This document shows, in pieces, positions 16,994 to 26,506 of a stretch of 64,000 nt of DNA (position 1 is its first letter; each line of letters begins with the position of its first letter). This stretch comes from Clostridiales bacterium. GTDB lineage: Bacteria > Bacillota > Clostridia > Saccharofermentanales > Saccharofermentanaceae. Below the pieces are notes generated by a model. It was not told the origin of the DNA. It saw nothing but the letters and a program-made list of their open reading frames with translations, and made no database searches. The stretch covers positions 1 through 64,000 of the forward strand of contig JAFZQI010000041.1 in the NCBI GenBank assembly GCA_017620475.1, in the 5' to 3' direction. The translations under genes were made by a program, and so were the position numbers.

Positions 16994-18757
16994 ATGAGAT
17001 TTTTTGTAACGCTGAATATACTGATTTTAATTCTCATTGTTTTAAGAAAACTGATGAAGGGAAAAGTATCCTGCCGGGTACAGTATTTTGCCTGGATCAT
17101 TCTGCCGGTTTTTATGCTGGTGGGAAGTTTCATTTCCATCCCCGTAGCGATTGAGATGCGGCGCGAAGCGGCGGATCAGAAAACGGAGACCGTAGCCTAC
17201 ACGGATGAATCCGCCATTTATGAAAGAAAAGCAGCTTATCCTGCGGAAAGAGCCTATCCGTACACGGAAGCTTCTGAGACGAGTGTGGTTTCCGGGGCTG
17301 TACAGGCATCAAAAATCCAAAGTATAAAAGCCGACTATAAACTGATTGCCGCATGCCTCTGGATCAGTGTTTCCGCTGTCATCGGGTCGGTTATGCTTGT
17401 AAACAACATTTCTTTTTCCGCAAAAGTCAGAAAAGAAAGAAGACTGTTTTCGACTTCTGAATTCGGGAACCTGAAAGTGTACAAGATCAAAGGTTTGGAT
17501 TCTCCGTTTCTTTTGTGGAACCGTATCTACATTCCTGAAGATCTGGATATGAATTCCGATCATTACTCGCTATCCATCTATCACGAATACTGTCACTACC
17601 GGTTAGGGGACTGTTTTTGGAATGTGATCAGAAGTCTGTTCGTGATCGTATTGTGGTTCGATCCCCTGGTATGGATCGCGTATTTCCTGATCCGGCATGA
17701 CAATGAGCTCGCTGTCGATGAGATGGTGATTGCACGAAACGGAGAAGAAAACCGTGTGAAATACGGTGAGATGCTGTTATCGTATATCTCAAAGATTTCC
17801 GGATATAGCCGGCTCTCATTCGTCGCTGCCTCCATCAGCGGAAAGAGCAGAAGTTTCATGAAGCAGCGCATCCTCAATATTGCCAGGAAGCCCGCCACCA
17901 AAAAGTATGCCGCCGTGATCGTATGTGCCGTTTTGATCACAGCCTCCGTCTGTCTTCTTATAAGACCGCATATCGTTTATAAAGATGCAGATAAGCCGGC
18001 TGCCACAACAAAGACATCTCAGGCAGAAACCGAAGGAAAGAACGACCCGTCAAAGGCTTCTCAGTCGTCTTCGGAGAAAGACAGCAGTATTGTTCAGGCC
18101 GCCTATGCCGATCCGGACAATGAATACAAAGTGGTAAATATCACTTATCCGGAACCCGAAAGTGGCATTAACTATGATACGTACAATCTTGACGGGGCAG
18201 AGGGTTTTAAGATCCCGGAGGATCTGAATCCGGCGAAAGTCTTTGTGAATTGTGAGCTTCTCAGCATTACTGAGGACTATATGTACATCTGTATCCGCGG
18301 CGTGAACTATGAGAAAAACGAGAACATTTACCGGGTCTGCCGGTATGAAATGGTCAATGGAAAACAAGGCGATCTTACCGGTTCGGTCGATATTGATAAT
18401 GCATGCAGAAGTGTAATGAACGTATACGAAGCTAATGGAAAAACATATGGGATCCTGCATATTTCGGACCAGATGGATTTAAACTATGGTTTCCATATAT
18501 ACGAACTGGATTTTGAAAAAGGAACGATCACCGAAGATCACGTGGTATATCTGGATAAGGTTTCGCGCGGGTATATCGATATTTGGTATGCCGCATATCG
18601 CGATGGCACGATCTATGCATTGGGCTACCTGCACCAAAACGGAGACAGTGAACCCGTTTACTATGAGATCACCGAAGATGGTTACACACAAGTAGACCTC
18701 GATGATTCGCGGGTCTGGGAATATGACAGGATACTGTTCCCTAGTTATAAACTCTGA
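16994..18757 (+). CDS. BlaR1-like M56 metallopeptidase with unusual sensor domain
   Basis: The N-terminal half has four hydrophobic segments (about 1-20, 30-55, 115-135 and 210-235) and the zinc motif HEYCH at residues 197-201, followed by NELAVDEMV, which supplies further conserved acids. These define peptidase M56 of the BlaR1/MecR1 group, which cleaves the partner repressor on signal. A last membrane helix lies near 305-325. The extracellular C-terminus (about 340-587) is not a penicillin-binding domain: no SxxK or KTG motif is seen. Instead it has repeated beta-strand units that look propeller-like. The signal is therefore probably not a beta-lactam. Confidence 0.85.
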   Translation: MRFFVTLNILILILIVLRKLMKGKVSCRVQYFAWIILPVFMLVGSFISIPVAIEMRREAADQKTETVAYTDESAIYERKAAYPAERAYPYTEASETSVVSGAVQASKIQSIKADYKLIAACLWISVSAVIGSVMLVNNISFSAKVRKERRLFSTSEFGNLKVYKIKGLDSPFLLWNRIYIPEDLDMNSDHYSLSIYHEYCHYRLGDCFWNVIRSLFVIVLWFDPLVWIAYFLIRHDNELAVDEMVIARNGEENRVKYGEMLLSYISKISGYSRLSFVAASISGKSRSFMKQRILNIARKPATKKYAAVIVCAVLITASVCLLIRPHIVYKDADKPAATTKTSQAETEGKNDPSKASQSSSEKDSSIVQAAYADPDNEYKVVNITYPEPESGINYDTYNLDGAEGFKIPEDLNPAKVFVNCELLSITEDYMYICIRGVNYEKNENIYRVCRYEMVNGKQGDLTGSVDIDNACRSVMNVYEANGKTYGILHISDQMDLNYGFHIYELDFEKGTITEDHVVYLDKVSRGYIDIWYAAYRDGTIYALGYLHQNGDSEPVYYEITEDGYTQVDLDDSRVWEYDRILFPSYKL

Positions 18758-18801
18758 TTTTCAATAATAAAATTCATATCTTTTCTTTTAAGGAGGAACG
18801 T

Positions 18802-21135
18802 ATGTACAGGAGACTGATCTCAGCTGGCCTTAGTATCTCTATGCTTTTCGGAGCGATGGCCTTTACAGGATGTAAGAAAAAGACTTCGACTTTGGAAGGA
18901 GTCAATAAAATTCCGGAGGATTCGATCTGGTTTCAATCCTCAACCACGAAGCTCGGTGAGATGTATCAGGGTAAAGAGTTCTCCCATTTAGACAGCGCAA
19001 TCCTTGGTGTCTATAAAGATGGTCTTGTCATTGAAAACGTAGGAGAGTATGTTTTGCCGGATGACTTTGATTGGGCAACGGACAATTATGAAGATTATGA
19101 GTTCTACAATATTGATTACTACACACTAGACGGTGAGTTGATTCAATCCGTTGATGTCAGAAAAGCGGATTCCGATAGGAACAAAACAGAATTACTCGAT
19201 ATTATTGTCCGTGACGATGGGGTAAATCTTAGGATCCGTGATTACAGCAACAAAGAAGAAAAATACTATGTGGCCGATCTGGATCTACAAACAGGTACAA
19301 TCGGCGAATTCGTTGAATTGGCTGAAGATCCGAACATCCTGGCGAAGGCCGCCAATGGGAGTCTGCGTACAACCTGGTCGATCGGTGACTATCTGGTATC
19401 ACTGTGCGTCGATGACTCATTTGTCATCAGTCATAACGGTAAGAGTATGTTTGTAGATGTAGCTGCAAATCCTTCTTTTGCAGATCTGATCTATATCTCC
19501 TCTTCCTACATTGCGCTGTCTGAAACAAAGATCCTTCTGGTTTGCCTGCAGAATGGAATACGATTCGTCTCTATGGACCTTCAGACAGGCGAAGTAAAGG
19601 ACGTAACTCAAGAGTATTCCTGGCTGAAAACGATCAGTTATGACACGCATATCGCCTCCTTTGAAGGCAGATCCTATATATTGAATCAGGATGGCGTAAA
19701 ATATATTAATTCGCAAACAAAAGAACTGGAAGAAGTACTCTCTTTCAATAACTGTAATCTCAACAGATATTCGGTCCGGGCTATGGATCTCCTGTCTGTG
19801 AAGGACGATAAGTTCATATTCGCCGGATTTGTAAGTGAAGAGGATTCAACGTTCTTTGGAGATCGGTTTACGATGCCTACCATAACCGTTCTCGAAAAGG
19901 CGGAAAAGAATCCGAATGCCGGAAAAGCAATCATGACCGCAGCGGCTATCGGAAATACGGAAATATCCTATTCGATCTGTGAAGCGATCAGAATATTCAA
20001 CGAGACAAATAAGGATTACTTCATTCAACTGGAATATAACTATGACATCAAGAAAACCCTTGATTACGGCGGTGCGGAAAGCGAAGAAGATCACTATAAC
20101 ATTTACTATAAGACCGCAGCAGATCTCAATGATCTTCTGGCGATCAATATGCTCGCCGGCGATGGTCCGGACATCATTCTGAATGCGGGAAATATCCGAC
20201 AGATCCAGACAGAAAAGCATCTTGTTGATCTGAGCAGATATATAAACGGAAAAAACGGGATCAATACCGACGATTATTTTTCCAACATTATCGATGCCGC
20301 AAAAGTGGATGACAAACTTCTCTATATGCCGGTGAGTTTCGAATTATCCGGCATTGCGGTGAATAAAACGGATATCCGTGATGGCCAGGTCGGTTTTACA
20401 TATGAAGAGTATGTCACTTACACAAATGAGATATGCAACGGTGTCGACCCGATGGTAGATACCCGGCTTGGTGTGATAAGTACGTTGTTTCCGTACATAA
20501 CCGAAACCTGTATCCATGGAAACACCGTAAACTTTGACAACGAGTCTTTCCGGAAACTGTGCGACTATGTGAAGAATCATGTTCCTGAAAAAAGCGATTA
20601 TAACTATGAATTTGATGGGACCCTGTCGTATTTCGGGTTCGGAAGCTTCCTGTATCAGAACACATACGAATCATCAAGTATAACCCTTATGGGATATCCG
20701 TCACCGGATGGCCGCGGTCCGTTCGTCTCAGTCGATAATTCCATCGGGATCTCCGCTTCTGCTCCTTCTGCAATACAGGATGGTGCCTGGGAATTCATCA
20801 AGTCCTGCCTGAGCGAGGATGCGCAGAAAGTGATTGCCCGGGATTATACCAATCCGATGAGCAAGAGCGTTTTTGACGCAAACGCAAAAATCGCACTTGC
20901 GAATTATAACGGTTCTGAAGTCTCTCTCGGAATCGAGATAGACGAAAGTGTTATCGATTCATACAAAGATGTGCTTCAATCGGCATCGGTTATAGAGAGT
21001 GAGGATCCGGCAGTGATGAATGTCATCTGTGAAGAATTACCGGCCTATTTCCTGGATCAAAAGAGTCTGGATGCGGTTCTGGAAATCCTGAAAAACAGAG
21101 TCACGACCATAGTCAACGAGAGGGCAAACACCTGA
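18802..21135 (+). CDS. Propeller/solute-binding lipoprotein, paralog 1
   Basis: A 777-residue lipoprotein (FTGC lipobox at residue 24). Residues about 30-370 consist of repeated short beta-strand units (DLQTGTIGEFVELAED, DLQTGEVKDVTQEY) suggesting a beta-propeller. A KAEKNPNAGKA junction leads to a C-terminal half like a family 1 extracellular solute-binding protein: an AAAIGN start, AGDGPDIILNAG, DDKLLYMPVSFELSGIAVNK, and SAPSAIQDGAWEFIKSCL. It begins 44 bases after the BlaR1-like gene, with AAGGAGG before the ATG, and may be co-transcribed with it. Three paralogs lie elsewhere in the window. No permease gene is adjacent, so a sensing role is possible. Confidence 0.82.
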   Translation: MYRRLISAGLSISMLFGAMAFTGCKKKTSTLEGVNKIPEDSIWFQSSTTKLGEMYQGKEFSHLDSAILGVYKDGLVIENVGEYVLPDDFDWATDNYEDYEFYNIDYYTLDGELIQSVDVRKADSDRNKTELLDIIVRDDGVNLRIRDYSNKEEKYYVADLDLQTGTIGEFVELAEDPNILAKAANGSLRTTWSIGDYLVSLCVDDSFVISHNGKSMFVDVAANPSFADLIYISSSYIALSETKILLVCLQNGIRFVSMDLQTGEVKDVTQEYSWLKTISYDTHIASFEGRSYILNQDGVKYINSQTKELEEVLSFNNCNLNRYSVRAMDLLSVKDDKFIFAGFVSEEDSTFFGDRFTMPTITVLEKAEKNPNAGKAIMTAAAIGNTEISYSICEAIRIFNETNKDYFIQLEYNYDIKKTLDYGGAESEEDHYNIYYKTAADLNDLLAINMLAGDGPDIILNAGNIRQIQTEKHLVDLSRYINGKNGINTDDYFSNIIDAAKVDDKLLYMPVSFELSGIAVNKTDIRDGQVGFTYEEYVTYTNEICNGVDPMVDTRLGVISTLFPYITETCIHGNTVNFDNESFRKLCDYVKNHVPEKSDYNYEFDGTLSYFGFGSFLYQNTYESSSITLMGYPSPDGRGPFVSVDNSIGISASAPSAIQDGAWEFIKSCLSEDAQKVIARDYTNPMSKSVFDANAKIALANYNGSEVSLGIEIDESVIDSYKDVLQSASVIESEDPAVMNVICEELPAYFLDQKSLDAVLEILKNRVTTIVNERANT

Positions 21136-21153
21136 GGCAAAGGGGCTTTACGA

Positions 21154-21189
21154 AATCAAAGAGCGGCCGTCACTGGCCGCTCTTTGATT
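21154..21189. terminator. Bidirectional terminator
   Basis: A perfect 15-bp stem (AATCAAAGAGCGGCC with its complement) has a six-base loop, with a T-rich tract after it on the plus strand. It sits between two convergent genes and can serve both. Confidence 0.9.
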
Positions 21190-21216
21190 GTTTGTCGATT
21201 TCTCGATTCTGATTCC

Positions 21217-21840
21217 TCATTCATCGATCACCAGTCCTGATGAACGCACATTTACGGCCAGTTCCACACGGTTCTTAAAGCCCGTTTTCTGCATGAGGCT
21301 GTTAACATGGGAACGCACGGTCCAGCGGCTCATATTGAGCGCGTCCGCGATCTCTTGATCGGTATAGCCGTACACGACCTTTCGGAGCACGTCCAGTTCG
21401 CGTGCGGTGAAGTCCGTACTCGCCGCATTTCCGATGGTCAGGACCGGCGTCGATTCCGGGATGATCTTCTCCCCTTTTAGCACACGCTCAATGACTTTTA
21501 CGAGCGGCATGACTTCGTACTCTTTATACCACATGCCTTCCACGCCGGCCTCCTTTGCTTTCTCCACATAGGAGACCTCCGGCATACTGGTCACGAGAAT
21601 GATTTTGACTTCCGGATGATCTTTCTTGATCCGCGCGGCAGCTTCGATACCGTTCATCCCTGCGGTCATCACGATGTCCATGACGATCAGATCGATTCTC
21701 CTGCTGTCGGCAAAACTGATAGCGAGCTCCGCATTTCCGATCGCATCTACAACGTGATAATCCGGATTTTCCGAAAGACTGCTCTGCAATGCGATCCGCT
21801 GCATCTTCTGATCATCAACGATAAGAATATTGTACGCCAT
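21217..21840 (-). CDS. NarL/LuxR-type response regulator
   Basis: The receiver domain has the acidic pair in VDDQ, phospho-acceptor Asp55 in LIVMDIVM and a conserved TS switch. A LuxR-type helix-turn-helix fills about residues 143-207 (FTARELDVLRKVVYGYTDQE, then ALNMSRWTVRSHVNSL). Of two adjacent ATGs, the one at 21840 lies six bases after GGAGG. It ends the same operon-like run as the kinase at 21893-23236, which should phosphorylate it. Confidence 0.92.
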   Translation of the reverse strand: MAYNILIVDDQKMQRIALQSSLSENPDYHVVDAIGNAELAISFADSRRIDLIVMDIVMTAGMNGIEAAARIKKDHPEVKIILVTSMPEVSYVEKAKEAGVEGMWYKEYEVMPLVKVIERVLKGEKIIPESTPVLTIGNAASTDFTARELDVLRKVVYGYTDQEIADALNMSRWTVRSHVNSLMQKTGFKNRVELAVNVRSSGLVIDE

Positions 21841-21892
21841 TTTCATCCTCCGCTTTTGTTACTCTTCCCTGTCTCTTATCCACTTTCCCGAA

Positions 21893-23236
21893 TTACTCTT
21901 CCTTGCTTTCCGGTTTGCTCTCTGCTCTTGTTTCCAGTTCGATACGAAGCACGAACTGCGGATTACTCGTGATGGACATCTTCCCGCCCATCGCTTCTAC
22001 CTTTTTCCGAAGATTCAAAAGACCGCCTTTCTCCTTCACTTCTCCTTCCGGCGCCGAGCCGTCGTTACGAAGGGAGAATACGAGTTTTTCTTTTCCGGTG
22101 GCCGCAGTTGTGGAACTATCTTCTTCCGATCCGACTGATGCACTTCTTTCGATCGTGACCTGCAGTTTCTTTCCTCCGGCGTGCTTGACCATATTGCTGA
22201 GGCTCACGGTCATGGCCTGGATGAGGATGTTTCTCACATCGTACTCCTCGGGGAGCCTGCCATCCACGGTGATCTCCAGGCCCAGTGCCTCCGCACCACG
22301 GAAAATATCCTCGTAGGCTTCTTTGGAAGACGATTGATCGTTCACTTCAACGTAAGAGATCATCTTCTCCCACATAGAAAGGAATTCACTCTTATTGACT
22401 GCATCCGGTTTTTCCATATAAGCCTTCGCCGCCATCAGCGCGCGTCCCCACTCATCGTGGACACGGATCTTCGAATCCAGCACCTCCTTCTCGATATTCA
22501 GTGCATCGATCCTCTCGCCGAGCGTTTTCAGACGCTGTCCGCGAAGACGCAGTCTTTCCTTCTTCTCCTCAAGGTCACGGACCAGTCCGTACTCCTCGGT
22601 CACGTCCGCCGCGAGCACTTCGTATAGTTCCATCCCGTCCGCCGAAACACGAGTTCTTTTCCAGCTTCGGACGGAACCGTCGGGAAGTATATAGATCGGC
22701 GTCTCTCCCCCATTCACACACGTTCCGAGATTCGCCTGTCCCTCAGAAATCGTCGACCAGAGCACCCGGCCATCAACGAGCGCACGGCCCGTAAGGGTCC
22801 TCCATATCTCCTCCATTTTCACGTTATGGAGCTTGATGCGGCCGTCCGTGTAGTAGTAGCAGACGCCTGTCAGCAGCTGGTCCACCGACTCCTTGACCGA
22901 GCCCGGATAGATACGCTCCCTGCGGAAGCGGATACTTGTCACGACCTGCATCACGACACCCACCGTCATGATGCAGAAGATGCCGAGCATAACGGCGATC
23001 CAGACCCCGCCTCGTGCGAGGAAATCCCCTTCGGAAACAAAGATCGTCAGAAGGAAACAGAACATCACCGACGCGATATTCATGAGGACGCGACGGCGCT
23101 GCCGCCTGTAACGCAATGCATCCGCGAGGCTGTCAACGAAGCCCAGCACCATGAATGCGCCCCACAGGAACATGAGCCCGCGCAGGACCATGAGGTCATC
23201 GGAAAGATTCGCTTGTAATGTCATCAGATACCGCAT
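21893..23236 (-). CDS. Sensor histidine kinase, partner of NarL regulator
   Basis: Two or three N-terminal membrane helices (to about residue 105) precede a PAS-like segment (about 125-215, with ITVDG- and WKRTRVSADG-type strands). A coiled coil and the phospho-acceptor His in KIRVHDEWGRALMAAKAY follow. The HATPase region has QAMTVSLSNMVKHAGGK, RNDG and KGGLLNLRKKVEAMGG boxes. The family resembles LiaS/DesK-type kinases that pair with NarL regulators. Its start overlaps the stop of the upstream 7TM sensor gene, so the two are coupled. Confidence 0.87.
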   Translation of the reverse strand: MRYLMTLQANLSDDLMVLRGLMFLWGAFMVLGFVDSLADALRYRRQRRRVLMNIASVMFCFLLTIFVSEGDFLARGGVWIAVMLGIFCIMTVGVVMQVVTSIRFRRERIYPGSVKESVDQLLTGVCYYYTDGRIKLHNVKMEEIWRTLTGRALVDGRVLWSTISEGQANLGTCVNGGETPIYILPDGSVRSWKRTRVSADGMELYEVLAADVTEEYGLVRDLEEKKERLRLRGQRLKTLGERIDALNIEKEVLDSKIRVHDEWGRALMAAKAYMEKPDAVNKSEFLSMWEKMISYVEVNDQSSSKEAYEDIFRGAEALGLEITVDGRLPEEYDVRNILIQAMTVSLSNMVKHAGGKKLQVTIERSASVGSEEDSSTTAATGKEKLVFSLRNDGSAPEGEVKEKGGLLNLRKKVEAMGGKMSITSNPQFVLRIELETRAESKPESKEE

Positions 23237-24872
23237 ACGATATACGTGATCCCTTCTTCTTTATCTATTGACACTTCCGTGCCACCCTTATACTTCTCTT
23301 TTATTTCTTCTGCAAAAGCACTGTTCACGACTTGGTCTGCCATGATCTTCATGCGCAGATCCTTCCCCTTCGTAACGTTTACCATGATGTTGCATTCCGT
23401 GCCGAGAAGTTCCGAAGAAACGGCATAGAAAACTTCGTACATCCTTATCAGGTCTTCGGCCGGCACATCGCCTTTTCCGCTCATCATGACACTGCACTTC
23501 GTCTTCGTAAGTGAGATATAGTACATCGATTCGCGAAGCGCATACTCCAGTTCATTGACACTGATATCCGGGGAATTATGCGCGAGGATCGACAGGTTCG
23601 CGCGGCGCTTGATAAATGCACCGAGTACTGCCGCTCTTTTTATCTCTTCGGGATCGTCCTTCTTCCGAATATCCGCAAGTATCGCACTGAGCGTTATGAC
23701 TTCGCTTCGCACGGAATCGTAAAGTTCATCGTAAAGACTCATCAGCGAATCAAGTTCTTCCTTCTTGCTGTTCGTCTCATGCTCCATCTCGAGAAGTTCA
23801 TTCTCATCCGAAAGTTCTTTTGTCACCTCGAGAAGCGAGGCACGGATCTCATTGATCTTCGAGATATCGTCCTCCCAGACCACCTTACCGCCGAGGATCT
23901 CCTGCGATGTTACGCGGAAATCGGATGAGGCAACAGCGCCCTCCGGCGACAGTGCTTTTCGCGCAGTATTTTCATCCGATGCCAGTGCTTTTCGCGCGGA
24001 ATCGGCAGTACGATAGACGACCTGATCGTGTGTATCACTGATATACGCATCGAGATTCGATGCCTGGAAAAGCGTGCCATAGTCGGAGTTAGTGGGAATC
24101 AGGCCGATCTGGATATTGCTCTCCCAGAAAACGATAAACAGGAACACGAATGCTTCCTGGATGTTGTAGAGTTTGGAGCCGAGAAGTTTCGGTGCACCGC
24201 CGGCGATGTAATATCCTGCGATCATGGCGATGCCCAGGATCAGCGCCAGTACCGGCACGAATGCCAGGCGCCGGCTCGCGGTGAGGCTGCAGCGGTGCAT
24301 AGGATGGTGAATGCCGCGATTACGCATGTCAGCGAGAAAACGGCGATGGTAAAGTATCCTGCTCCGTAATTGTACTTGAGGGTATCGCCCACCGGGCGAT
24401 GAATCACGAACACGAAATCGTGCATGGAATTGGTAAGCACGCTGATGCAGAGCCCGATGCCCACGATCCACAGAAGTGTTGTCATCTCGCGAGTGCGCTT
24501 CGGGTCGTAGACGCCTACGCGGAGCGAGATATTGAGAGACACCAGAGGAAGCAGGATGATGGGTACATAGGTCAGATACTGCAGAAATTCATTCGCTACC
24601 GGGAACATCCCGAAGTAATTCCATTTGCAGATGCGGATGAGGAACAAAAGCACGAGTGATGCCGCGCCGATCAGGAAATGCCTTCGCATCGCGGTGCTGA
24701 TGACGCGTTCCCGGATCGACAGGTACCACACCACGACGAAGCCCATATACGCAAAGGAGATGATGTCGTGAGTCTTGCCGGGAATAAATGTGTTCAGGAA
24801 ATTATAGAGCATGATGAACGTAAAGACCGCGACAAAAATCAGTATTCTTTTTCTCTGGGTTTTACTGATCAT
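23224..24872 (-). pseudogene. 7TM sensor protein split by a frameshift
   Basis: Two frames together encode one protein of about 549 residues. From 24872 the first frame gives six membrane helices ending in CVIAAFTILCTAA, then runs into an arginine-rich tail and stops at 24240. The -1 frame picks up at about 24296 with SLTASRRLAFVPVLALILG, the missing seventh helix, and continues through a PAS-like stretch, a coiled coil and a C-terminal domain to the stop at 23224. The layout matches the N-terminal 7TM region of histidine-kinase-like sensors, but the C-terminus lacks clear kinase boxes. Either the gene is inactivated by a one-base deletion or the assembly has an error. No slippery heptamer is evident. 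Confidence 0.75.
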
Positions 24873-24942
24873 ACTAACCTCTACTCCATCACGATTTGAT
24901 TTTACTACTTACCTTTTTCCCTGTCACGGATCCGATATGACA

Positions 24943-24976
24943 GATGTGACAGCCGGGCCAAACCGGCTGCCACATC
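24943..24976 (-). terminator. Hairpin after HEAT-repeat lipoprotein gene
   Basis: Stem GATGTG/CACATC and CAGCCGG/CCGGCTG, separated by one A-C mismatch and closed by a six-base loop. It lies 53 bases past the stop at 25030. A T-tract does not follow directly, so it may be a weak terminator or a transcript-stabilising hairpin. Confidence 0.5.
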
Positions 24977-25029
24977 CGTATCCGTACATGTTCGCGTCAG
25001 GAGGTCACATGTTCCTTGGTTTTCATTTC

Positions 25030-26304
25030 TCAGGCAGATGCTTCCGCCTTTGCAGCCAGCTCTTCCTTGAGCTTGTCGTACTGGTCGGTGACCTTCTGCT
25101 CGCCGAGGGAATCCACGGCAGCCTGCAGGGAGTCGAACTTCTCCGGGCAGAGCGCGATGACCGCCTTCATGGCCGGGCCCTTAGCAAGCCAGTTCATATC
25201 CGGGTCGGCAATGAGATCCGACATGACTCCTGTAAACTCATCTGCATTGAAGTATGTCGCATTTGCGTACCAGTTGCTCTCGGCAAGCTGCTTCTCGGAG
25301 ACGACGTTGAATCCGGAAATACCGTTCCAGACCGGCACATCGCCGTTACGCGGGGTCTTCGAATAGTAGTCGAGGGTCGCTCTGTATGCCGCTTCGCTTG
25401 TATGCTCATGGGTAGGATAATCCAGCCACATGTAGGAAAGTCCTCGGATCGCATCACCATGGATCTTCGCGTCGGCTTCGTTATTGAGGACCTCAACGAT
25501 CGGAGCAACGACCGCATCATCGTGCAGTTTACCGGCGTACAGCACCGCTGCCGCACGGACGTCCTGATCCTCGTCCTTCATCATTTCGATGATCCTTTCG
25601 ACCGTGCCGTCGACGCCGATCGACCAGCTGTTGCCGATGGCCATAGCCGCTCTGCAACGGATCCTCGGGCTCGGATACTCGGACATTTTGAAGATGAATT
25701 CCGCTACCTTCGGGTCGTTCTTCATTGAGTTCATCAAACCATCTGTCGCGCAGAACAGGCAGTAATCATCCGTCTCCGTTTCCAGGTTCGTAAGCACAGA
25801 CTGGATGTCCTTGTCCGATGCGCCGAAAAGACTGGCGATCGCGGTGTATCCGATACCTCTTACCTGCGGATATTCGCTGGCAAGAAGTCTCTCGACGAGA
25901 TTATTGAGGGAGCCGCCCTTTGTCATCTTGATTGCCTGTTTCGTGATACTGTCTGTGTTCGCAAGTATCATCTGATCGTAATCGATATCTACGAAGCGGT
26001 AGGTCTCGAGGAGCCAGAAGTATTCATCGTCCGTGACCTTCTCGAGATCTGCGATCTCCGCCATCTCGAGCAGTTCCTCCGCTGTCATGGTATCATACTT
26101 TTCTTTCGTAAGGCCTTCCTCCACCGGTTCAGTGCTCTCTTCCGTAGTCGGTTCGGCGGTGGTGGTTTCCTCCGTAGCTTCCGTCTTCGGTTTCGTCGCA
26201 TCCGGCGACTTTGTTGCCTCCGTGGTCTCGTCCTTCTTGCCGCAAGCCGCCAGCGAGCCGATCATCGAAAGCATCAGAACCGCTGCAATCAGTCTCTTTT
26301 TCAT
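25030..26304 (-). CDS. HEAT-repeat lipoprotein
   Basis: A lipoprotein signal (LAACG lipobox) is followed by a long Thr/Glu/Pro-rich linker (to about residue 65). Then come repeated pairs of helices of the HEAT type. The clearest are SEYPSPRIRCRAAMAIGNSW, then KDEDQDVRAAAVLYAGKLHD and NNEADAKIHGDAIRGLSYM, the classic D-x-VR-xx-A pattern. HEAT solenoids usually scaffold protein contacts. A partner is not evident from neighbours. ACAGGAGGAAAAGAAT precedes the start. Confidence 0.82.
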   Translation of the reverse strand: MKKRLIAAVLMLSMIGSLAACGKKDETTEATKSPDATKPKTEATEETTTAEPTTEESTEPVEEGLTKEKYDTMTAEELLEMAEIADLEKVTDDEYFWLLETYRFVDIDYDQMILANTDSITKQAIKMTKGGSLNNLVERLLASEYPQVRGIGYTAIASLFGASDKDIQSVLTNLETETDDYCLFCATDGLMNSMKNDPKVAEFIFKMSEYPSPRIRCRAAMAIGNSWSIGVDGTVERIIEMMKDEDQDVRAAAVLYAGKLHDDAVVAPIVEVLNNEADAKIHGDAIRGLSYMWLDYPTHEHTSEAAYRATLDYYSKTPRNGDVPVWNGISGFNVVSEKQLAESNWYANATYFNADEFTGVMSDLIADPDMNWLAKGPAMKAVIALCPEKFDSLQAAVDSLGEQKVTDQYDKLKEELAAKAEASA

Positions 26305-26407
26305 ATTCTTTTCCTCCTGTTTTCTTGTTTCTCCTTCACATGGAGATTATCATGAAAACCTAACATTTCGCATCGCTATAAATAGTGATTTTTGTGGAAG
26401 ATCGGGA

Positions 26408-26450
26408 GTGACGATTCCGTCATGTAAGCTTCATTTGTAAAAAGTAAAAT
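26408..26450 (+). promoter_or_regulatory. Promoter with TGAC-N6-GTCA dyad
   Basis: The dyad GTGAC-N6-GTCAT (26408-26423) is followed after 21 bases by a -10-like TAAAAT (26445-26450). That puts its centre near -41, the class II activator position. Matching dyads precede two paralogous genes at 53253-53268 and 62430-62445. No good -35 box is visible, which also fits activator dependence. Confidence 0.55.
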
Positions 26451-26506
26451 AATAATGCGACAGAAATGACAGCTAATAAGACGGACAACATGATGGAGAA
26501 ACAACT

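Noticed and set aside
16994..18757. Beta-lactam sensing by the BlaR1-like protein
   Set aside because: No SxxK, SxN or KTG motif of a penicillin-binding sensor is seen, and no beta-lactamase gene is nearby.
24283..24300. Programmed ribosomal frameshift in the 7TM sensor gene
   Set aside because: No X-XXY-YYZ slippery heptamer or strong downstream structure was visible; a mutation or base-call error is simpler.
23224..24471. Independent 415-residue protein starting MDRGHRALHQ
   Set aside because: Its first 60 residues are an off-frame reading of the 7TM region; only the part after about 24296 is the true continuation.
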